Shown here: in pieces, positions 32,220 to 36,917 of the stretch | Layout: every line of letters begins with the position of its first letter | Position numbering within the stretch: position 1 is the stretch's first letter | DNA from: an uncultured Lachnospiraceae bacterium | GTDB lineage: Bacteria; Bacillota; Clostridia; Lachnospirales; Lachnospiraceae | DNA: 36,917 nt | Direction: 5' to 3' | Assembly: GCA_937877165.1 (NCBI GenBank) | Contig: CALEFO010000119.1 | Location: 1-36,917, forward strand | The notes under the pieces: generated by a model | The model's database searches: none | Seen by the model: the letters and a program-made list of their open reading frames with translations, nothing else | What the model was told of the DNA's origin: nothing | Translations under genes and position numbers: made by a program

Positions 32220-34082
32220 ATGAGAAAGAGATTTGTAGGTCTTGCACTGGCGCTGACCTGTGCAGTGTCACTTCTTGCCGGCTGCGGGAATACGGCAGGC
32301 AAGGGAACAGAAGGCGGGAGCCCGGAAGCCGGCAATGGCAGTGCGGCGGCAGGAACGGAGACCGGGACCGCGGATGCCACAGAGGCAAGCGATCACCCGG
32401 TGATTACGATGAATGCGGCATACCGCAATATGTCGATGTTCTATGAGCTCGTCCATGAAAAGTATCCGGAGATCAATCTGGAAATCATTCCCTACAACGG
32501 CCAGAATTATACGTCCTATGTCAATGATATGCGCTTTTCGGGTCAGATGACGGATATTTATTTTGCAACCTACTATTCTCCCGGACGCTATGATGATGCG
32601 TCGGATTTCCTTGATCTTTCCAGCTATGATTTTACGGGCAATTATGCACAGTCCCGGCTTCGTGAGGTGACCTGCAACGGAGCAGTCTACATGCTTCCCC
32701 TTGGCTACAATGCACTGGGCATCACCTACAACAAGACGCTTTTGGAGGAGAACGGATGGTCGCTTCCTTCCAATCTGAAGGAGATGGAGGAGCTGAAGGA
32801 AAAGGCAGAGGCAGCAGGATATGTTTTCTGCCGGGATCAGCTTCAGTATCCGGGCTACGGCTTTCAGTATCTGTGCAACATTCTGGATACCGGATTTCTG
32901 AGTACGGTAGACGGCCTTCAGTGGCAGAACGATTTCATTTCGGGGAAGGCAACTCTTTCCGGAACTCCGAAAATGATGGAGGCAATGAAGCTTTTGGACC
33001 GCTGGCGTGACATCGGAATTTTAAACGCCGATGGAACGCCGGAAAGTGATTCGGAAACCAAGGCGCAGATGGTAGAGGGGAATACGCTGTTTCTGGTTGG
33101 CAACAGCAATGATCTTACGGCAGAGACAGATGCGAAGGATGAATTCCGCCTGATGCCGTATCTTTCGGAGGATGGCAGCCAGAATGTCTTCATTCTGAAT
33201 GTCAGCCGCTTCGTAGGCTTGAACAAGTCGCTGGGAGAGCCCGGCAACGAGCAGAAGCTCGAGGATGCGGTTCATGTCATGGAGGTTCTCTCTACCGTGG
33301 AGGGAATGGAGAGCCTGGAGCCCTCGCAGAACAATTCGCGTATTTTGCCGCTGAAGGATGCCACGATCGAGGAGAGCAGCTATTATGCCGATGTGCTGGA
33401 TGAGCTGAACAGCGGACATACGGCGAATTTCATTTATGCCGGCTGGGAGGACGTCGTTGTGCCCATCGGAGAGAAAATGATTGCTTATGTTCGTGGAGAG
33501 GCATCGCTGGATGAGGTAATTGCCTGCTTTGATGACAATCAGCATCTGATTACGGACGGAGAAACAGAATCCTATACAACGGTGTCTGAGACCATCGGCA
33601 TGGACGATTGTGCAAGAGCGGTCGGCATCTGCTTTGCCAAGGCAACAGGTGCAGAGGCGGCACTGATTTCCACAAACCCGTGGGTCTATAATACGGAAGC
33701 CTATGAGATGAATAAGCAAGGAGTCAGCGGATGCCTGTTCCCCGGGAAGGTCACGGATCAGGAGCTTGTTTCCATTCTTCCGACCGGCTGGAGCAATACG
33801 ATCCAGACGGTGACCCTGACGGGAGCACGCATCAAGGAGCTGGCAGAGAAAGGCTACGATTACAGTGGCGACGGCAGTCTTGTGTTCCCTTATGTTCTTG
33901 TGACGAAGGACGGCATGGAGCTGGAGGATGACAAGACCTATACCGTTCCCATCTGCGGCGCATCGGAGGCAGTGCAGGAGGAAGGAAAGCTGGCGGACAG
34001 CGGCATCGTCGGACTGGAGGCTGCGCAGGAGTATTTCAGCCAGTTTACGGAATTGAGCGCACAGGACCTTGTTTGGGAGTAA
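32220..34082 (+). CDS. Lipoprotein fusing a solute-binding domain to a 5'-nucleotidase C-terminal domain
   Basis: 620 residues. A lipoprotein signal MRKRFVGLALALTCAVSL leads to lipobox LAGC with Cys22, then a Gly/Thr/Glu-rich linker to about residue 58. Residues about 60-430 resemble an extracellular solute-binding protein of the sugar ABC type (MFYELVHEKYPEINLEIIPY; YMLPLGYNALGITYNKTLLE). Residues about 445-600 resemble the 5'-nucleotidase C-terminal domain (ELVSILPTG, TIQTVTLTGARIKELAE, YTVPICG), but the N-terminal metallophosphatase part is absent, so nucleotidase activity is not expected. No permease genes are near; the hybrid kinase gene starts 8 bases downstream. It is therefore best seen as a ligand-capturing accessory sensor for that kinase. 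Confidence 0.82.
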   Translation: MRKRFVGLALALTCAVSLLAGCGNTAGKGTEGGSPEAGNGSAAAGTETGTADATEASDHPVITMNAAYRNMSMFYELVHEKYPEINLEIIPYNGQNYTSYVNDMRFSGQMTDIYFATYYSPGRYDDASDFLDLSSYDFTGNYAQSRLREVTCNGAVYMLPLGYNALGITYNKTLLEENGWSLPSNLKEMEELKEKAEAAGYVFCRDQLQYPGYGFQYLCNILDTGFLSTVDGLQWQNDFISGKATLSGTPKMMEAMKLLDRWRDIGILNADGTPESDSETKAQMVEGNTLFLVGNSNDLTAETDAKDEFRLMPYLSEDGSQNVFILNVSRFVGLNKSLGEPGNEQKLEDAVHVMEVLSTVEGMESLEPSQNNSRILPLKDATIEESSYYADVLDELNSGHTANFIYAGWEDVVVPIGEKMIAYVRGEASLDEVIACFDDNQHLITDGETESYTTVSETIGMDDCARAVGICFAKATGAEAALISTNPWVYNTEAYEMNKQGVSGCLFPGKVTDQELVSILPTGWSNTIQTVTLTGARIKELAEKGYDYSGDGSLVFPYVLVTKDGMELEDDKTYTVPICGASEAVQEEGKLADSGIVGLEAAQEYFSQFTELSAQDLVWE

Positions 34083-34089
34083 GCACCGG

Positions 34090-36756
34090 ATGAAGAAGTC
34101 AGCACAGAGCAAATATGCCATGCAGAGCAGAAGAGAGCTGCGGCAGACACTGGCCACATTGGCGGTGGTATTGGTGCTTACCATTGTGGTTGTACTTTCG
34201 TTCTTGCGTTTCTACAACGCCTATATTGATGAAACTCTGTATGCGGAGCGTCTGAATCAGATGCGGGAGGTCACGACGCAGCTCTTTTCCGGGCTGGAGG
34301 ACGTCGTGAAGAATCAGTGGCGGATGGTAGATGAGCAGAACCGTGTTCTTCAGAAAAGCCCTCCGGACAGTCTGGACGATTTTACAGAGCTGATGCAGGA
34401 ACAGGTATATATATCGGATTTGGACTCGGTTCAGTGTCAGCTGCTTGCTGTCGATGAAAATGGCTTCTATTATACGCAGAATGGGAAGCAGGGACTTCTT
34501 ACGGAGAGGGAGTACCTGTTGGAGAGGCCGGAGCAGATCAGCTATGTGTCGAATTCTTTGATATCCGGAGAGACACGGATGGTGTTCCTGAAGCAGCTGG
34601 AGGAGCCGATCATTGTCCGGGATGGAGATCAGGCAGTGAAGATCTCTTATTATGGTGTTTCGGAGAACATGGAGGAGCTGAATCCTTATTTTGAGTGTTC
34701 GGCGTACAGTGGGAACAGCAGCGTTTATGTGGTGGATCGTGATGGCTTGAAGCTGTTCAGTAGTAGTAGTAGTAGTAGTAGTACGGGCGATCTGCTGAAG
34801 GGCTACAATGTGTACAGTGTGCTGCAGTCGATGGACTACCTTCACGGCAGTGCCTTTGATTCTGCCCGGCAGGAGCTGGAGGACGACGGACTTTCTTATT
34901 CGAATGCGGTTCTTGACGGCACCGAGCTTTATTATGCGCTCTATAAAATGGAGAATTCCGAATGGACGCTGGTTTTCCTTGTTCCATCCTCCTATGTAGC
35001 GATGAATACGGTGCAGCTGATTAACATGACCATTCGCCTGGTTCTTATTTTTGTGAGCACACTGATGGCAGTCAGCGTTCTTGCCATCCTGTGGCTGACG
35101 AAAAGACAGCAGAAGGCAGCACTGGAGGCGGAGCGCCGCAACAATGAGATGCTGGAGCAGGTGAATGAGGAGCTGAGCCGGACGGCAAAGGAGGCCGAGC
35201 GTGCGAACCGGGCAAAGAGTGATTTCCTTGCGAACATGTCGCATGATATCCGGACTCCGATGAATGCCATTGTCGGGATCACGAGCCTCATGGAGCATGA
35301 GGAGGGAACCTCCGATAAGCTGCACACGTACATTGAAAAGGTGCAGCTCTCGAGCCGTCACCTTCTGAGTCTGATCAATGATGTGCTGGATATGAGCAAA
35401 ATTGAATCCAGCGAGGTAGCCATCAACCAGAACAGCGTCAGCCTTGCTGAACAGGTGGGACAGGTGGACAGCATTATTCGTTCGCAGGCTACGGAGCGCG
35501 GGCAGGATTTTCAGATTCTGGTTCATAACATTTCTCATGAGTATGTCATCAGCGATGAGGTCCGTCTGCGTCAGATTTTCCTGAACCTTCTTTCCAATGC
35601 GGTGAAGTACACGCCCTACGGCGGAAGGGTGCGCTTCGATATTACGGAGGAAACCGCGGAGAAGTCCGGCGGAGCTTCGCAAAGACCGGAGAAGGCGCAG
35701 TTCCTCATTACGGTGACAGATAATGGCTGCGGCATGACGCCGGAGTTTATGGAGCATATTTTCGAGCCGTTCACCCGGGCGGAGAATTCTATGACCAACA
35801 AGGTGCAGGGAACGGGCCTCGGCATGGCAATCACGAAGAACATCGTGGACCTGATGGGCGGCACGATTTCGGTGCAGAGCGAGGTTGGAAAGGGAAGCTG
35901 CTTTGAGGTGAAGCTGGCCTTCCCGATTGATTATCAGAAGGAAAAGGAAGTTCTGCCGAATGTACAGGAGGTCCTGCTGGTTTCGGATGATGCCCTCCTC
36001 TGCACGAATGTGCAGGCATCGCTTCAGGAGGCTGAGGTTGCCTTTGAAGCGGCGGTCAATGAGCATGAGGCGTGCCATCTCCTGCAGAAGAGCCATCCGG
36101 ATGTGATCCTTGTGAACGGCTACCTGGACCGCCCGGATCTTGCGGAGCTGGTGCAGACACTCCGGAAGCAGGCGAAGAACGCAGTTCTCCTCTTCTGCTG
36201 CGAATATGCGCAGCCGGAGCAGGTGCACGAGCTTGTGAAGAAGAGCGGAGTGGATGGACTGGTTGCCCGTCCGTTCTTTTTCTCGAATCTGGTGCACGAG
36301 GTGAACCGGGTGCAGGGGAAGGCCTCCGAGGAGGACGAGGAGGGCTCTTCGCTGAAGGGAATGCGGTTCTTGTGTGCCGAGGACAACGAGCTCAACGCGG
36401 AGATTCTGAAAGCCATTCTGGAGATGAATGGGGCCTCCTGTACCATGTATCCGGATGGACAGCAGATGGTTCAGGCATTCTCGTCGGTGAAGGAGGGGGA
36501 CTATGACGCGATTCTGATGGATGTCCAGATGCCGGTTATGAACGGTCTGGAGGCAACCCGCAGGATCCGCAGCGGCGAAAACCCGCTCGGAGCGACGATC
36601 CCGATTATTGCGATGACCGCGAATGCCTTCGCGGAGGATGTGCAGGAGTGCATGGATGCGGGAATGAATGCGCATGTGTCCAAGCCGCTGGATATCCGGG
36701 CCCTGGAACGCGCGCTTCGCGGAGGCTTTACCCCCCCCCGTTTGCTTAAGGCGTAG
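34090..36756 (+). CDS. Hybrid sensor histidine kinase with pseudo-receiver and receiver domains
   Basis: 888 residues from ATG 34090; a weak GGGAG lies upstream and the frame is open back to 34069. A membrane helix at about 22-42, an extracellular domain of about 270 residues (Cache-like by size and position), a second helix at about 312-334, then a coiled linker. HisKA carries the phosphorylated His385 (NMSHDIRTPMN); the ATPase domain has LLSNAVKYTP, DNGCGM near 547 and GTGLGMAI. A first receiver-like domain (about 625-737) has Asn676 where the phosphoacceptor Asp should be and Arg in place of the conserved Lys, so it is probably inactive. The final receiver (about 757-880) has AEDN and Asp811 (ILMDVQMP). 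No DNA-binding output is present, so phosphate must pass to another protein. The binding lipoprotein upstream is the likely ligand sensor. Confidence 0.9.
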   Translation: MKKSAQSKYAMQSRRELRQTLATLAVVLVLTIVVVLSFLRFYNAYIDETLYAERLNQMREVTTQLFSGLEDVVKNQWRMVDEQNRVLQKSPPDSLDDFTELMQEQVYISDLDSVQCQLLAVDENGFYYTQNGKQGLLTEREYLLERPEQISYVSNSLISGETRMVFLKQLEEPIIVRDGDQAVKISYYGVSENMEELNPYFECSAYSGNSSVYVVDRDGLKLFSSSSSSSSTGDLLKGYNVYSVLQSMDYLHGSAFDSARQELEDDGLSYSNAVLDGTELYYALYKMENSEWTLVFLVPSSYVAMNTVQLINMTIRLVLIFVSTLMAVSVLAILWLTKRQQKAALEAERRNNEMLEQVNEELSRTAKEAERANRAKSDFLANMSHDIRTPMNAIVGITSLMEHEEGTSDKLHTYIEKVQLSSRHLLSLINDVLDMSKIESSEVAINQNSVSLAEQVGQVDSIIRSQATERGQDFQILVHNISHEYVISDEVRLRQIFLNLLSNAVKYTPYGGRVRFDITEETAEKSGGASQRPEKAQFLITVTDNGCGMTPEFMEHIFEPFTRAENSMTNKVQGTGLGMAITKNIVDLMGGTISVQSEVGKGSCFEVKLAFPIDYQKEKEVLPNVQEVLLVSDDALLCTNVQASLQEAEVAFEAAVNEHEACHLLQKSHPDVILVNGYLDRPDLAELVQTLRKQAKNAVLLFCCEYAQPEQVHELVKKSGVDGLVARPFFFSNLVHEVNRVQGKASEEDEEGSSLKGMRFLCAEDNELNAEILKAILEMNGASCTMYPDGQQMVQAFSSVKEGDYDAILMDVQMPVMNGLEATRRIRSGENPLGATIPIIAMTANAFAEDVQECMDAGMNAHVSKPLDIRALERALRGGFTPPRLLKA
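34759..34782 (+). repeat. In-frame (AGT)8 microsatellite, eight serines in the kinase sensor domain
   Basis: Eight perfect AGT codons encode Ser224-Ser231 between KLF and TGDLL in the extracellular domain. Slippage would change the length by whole residues without breaking the frame. Confidence 0.95.
36731..36739 (+). repeat. Run of nine Cs near the 3' end of the kinase gene
   Basis: The run lies in GGCTTTACC...CGT, 17 bases before the stop codon. A slip of one base would alter only the last few residues and the stop position. Confidence 0.9.
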
Positions 36757-36773
36757 GGGATACTGACAGGCAG

Positions 36774-36885
36774 TTTGGAAGATGAATCGGTATGTCACTT
36801 TCAAGCTGCAGAATCGGTGCGGATGCACCGGCGGCCACATTCGGCAAAACCGCTTTCGCGGATTTTGCCTCAGTGAGGTATAAAA
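36774..36885 (+). repeat. Leader repeat copy E, ends at the start codon of the next gene
   Basis: It has the upstream module as in copy B (TATGTCACTTTCAAGCTGCA at 36791-36810), the module CGGTGC-GGAT-GCACCG, the main hairpin GGCAAAACCGC-TTTC-GCGGATTTTGCC (36843-36869) and CCTC-AGT-GAGG (36868-36878). GAGG is 7 bases before ATG 36886. Confidence 0.87.
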
Positions 36886-36917
36886 ATGATGAAGAGCACA
36901 TTAACGATGCCGAAGAA
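36886..36917 (+). CDS. Start of an unidentified gene behind leader repeat copy E
   Basis: Only ten codons are inside the window (MMKSTLTMPK). The start is inferred because ATG 36886 has the same distance and context (GAGGTATAAAA) from repeat E as the lipoprotein start has from repeat D. ATG 36889 is the alternative. A basic start would fit a signal peptide or membrane protein, but nothing more can be said. Confidence 0.5.
   Translation, partial: MMKSTLTMPK

Noticed and set aside
32220..34082. Annotation as an active 5'-nucleotidase
   Set aside because: The metallophosphatase domain with its metal-binding Asp/His residues is absent; only the C-terminal domain resembles the family.
34099..36840. 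Very long open frame on the minus strand opposite the hybrid kinase
   Set aside because: It is an antisense shadow of a gene with clear kinase motifs; it has no recognised domain or ribosome binding site.
28281..36885. Leader repeats considered as a MITE or insertion sequence remnant
   Set aside because: No terminal inverted repeats or target-site duplications were seen, and orientation and distance to start codons are constant; not fully excluded.

Overview
The window looks like a chromosomal segment of a Gram-positive, low-to-mid GC gut Clostridia, most likely a Lachnospiraceae member. This rests on content: lipoproteins with LxGC lipoboxes, LplB/YtcP-type sugar ABC transporters, an LCP-CapA envelope pair, a heterodimeric ABC exporter, MATE pumps, AraC-type sugar regulators, strong AGGAGG ribosome binding sites and many intrinsic terminators. 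No rRNA, tRNA, CRISPR array or complete mobile element was found.

Layout. 1-1425: the end of a methionine ABC importer operon (metI tail, metQ), followed by a short promoter-terminator unit that could be a small RNA. 1641-3884: a C39-like cysteine peptidase and a MATE pump with a hairpin/terminator leader. 3890-5265: three 23-nt-period repeats in front of an AAA/DUF4143 ATPase with a PD-(D/E)XK-like end. 5301-11179: a membrane-bound AraC-type regulator with a carbohydrate importer (two permeases and a lipoprotein). 11371-12783: a second MATE pump, whose stop codon overlaps the convergent rhamnose genes. 12780-17505: a rhamnose catabolic operon on the minus strand (rhaB, a COG2407-type isomerase, rhaD) with a divergent AraC regulator; rhamnose isomerase RhaA is absent here. 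17773-21293: an LCP phosphotransferase and a CapA protein, translationally coupled. 21587-28191: an MMPL/RND transporter coupled to a 1321-residue cell-surface GLUG/coiled-coil protein. 28349-31860: a heterodimeric ABC exporter with one degenerate ATP site. 32220-36756: a lipoprotein fusing a solute-binding protein to a 5'-nucleotidase C-terminal domain, followed by a hybrid histidine kinase. A new gene starts at 36886.

The carbohydrate importer and the rhamnose operon plausibly work together on rhamnose-containing oligosaccharides. The genes from 17.7 kb onward mostly concern the envelope, export and sensing.

The most unusual signal is a family of about 60-110-nt repeats on the plus strand at 21413, 21477, 28281, 32134 and 36774. 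Four of the five lie directly upstream of a gene start; the fifth (21413) is a tandem partner of the second. They share a hairpin with compensatory base changes. In three copies the repeat's own GAGG motif is the Shine-Dalgarno of the following gene, and an anti-SD CCTC lies three bases before it. This looks like a repeated, structured 5' leader that could control translation of envelope genes. I do not recognise it as a named RNA family.
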